DNA from: an uncultured Alistipes sp.
GTDB lineage: Bacteria; Bacteroidota; Bacteroidia; Bacteroidales; Rikenellaceae
Assembly: GCA_910587675.1 (NCBI GenBank)
Contig: CAJUMU010000040.1
Coordinates: 1-7,854, forward strand
Reading direction: 5' to 3'
Length of the DNA: 7,854 bases
Position numbers and translations under genes: made by a program. Positions 7,823-7,854 of the stretch are shown here, piece by piece. The notes beneath the pieces are model-generated. The model did no database searches, was not told where the DNA came from, and saw only the letters and a list, made by a program, of their open reading frames with translations. How positions within the stretch are numbered: the first letter of the stretch is position 1; each line of letters begins with the position of its first letter.

Positions 7823-7854
7823 CTCTAATGACAAAATCATTTCTACCATAATTA

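Noticed and set aside
7655..7849. 64-codon minus-strand frame at the right edge
   Set aside because: It lies across three hairpins and repeat copy C, and its second half is Arg/Pro/Gly-rich translation of the repeat. No family resemblance was seen.

Overview
This 7.85-kb window is GC-rich bacterial DNA with five intact protein genes, all read from the minus strand. No tRNA, rRNA, CRISPR array, insertion sequence or phage gene was seen. It most likely comes from the Bacteroidota. Promoter-like sites upstream of three genes fit the Bacteroidetes pattern (a -7 box like TAnnTTTG; two of them also have TTG about 19-20 bases upstream), and clear Shine-Dalgarno sequences are generally absent. The gene set also fits. 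The high GC content and the style of the proteins suggest a gut Alistipes/Rikenellaceae-type organism, but that genus-level guess is inference.

In transcription order (right to left): (1) 7434-7854 is non-coding and holds several hairpins plus a speA promoter candidate at 7529-7536 that lies inside an AT-rich dyad. (2) 5541-7433 is speA, biosynthetic arginine decarboxylase. (3) 5324-5540 is an intergenic stretch with a roughly 97-bp dispersed repeat (copy B) and a good promoter for the next gene. (4) 4130-5323 is a saccharopine-dehydrogenase-family protein, best read as carboxy(nor)spermidine dehydrogenase, followed by an intrinsic terminator at 4089-4119. (5) 3322-3987 is an MgtC/SapB-family membrane protein. 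(6) 3043-3321 is intergenic with repeat copy A (inverted relative to copy B) and a strong promoter candidate. (7) 2014-3042 is a DHH/DHHA1 phosphoesterase of the NrnA type. (8) 154-1998 is an MsbA-like ABC exporter half-transporter that starts 15 bases after the phosphoesterase stop, so the two form an operon. (9) 1-153 is non-coding with hairpins, one of which shares sequence modules with copies A and B.

The genes fall into two themes. speA and the dehydrogenase are two steps of the alternative spermidine route (arginine to agmatine; later, putrescine plus aspartate semialdehyde to carboxyspermidine). The agmatine-to-putrescine enzymes and carboxyspermidine decarboxylase are not in the window. 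The phosphoesterase (nanoRNA and pAp turnover) and the lipid-type exporter are housekeeping functions joined by transcription.

I do not see a new multigene system here. The most unusual signal is the intergenic repeat family: modular GC-rich hairpin elements at four sites, three of them just downstream of stop codons and inserted in both orientations.
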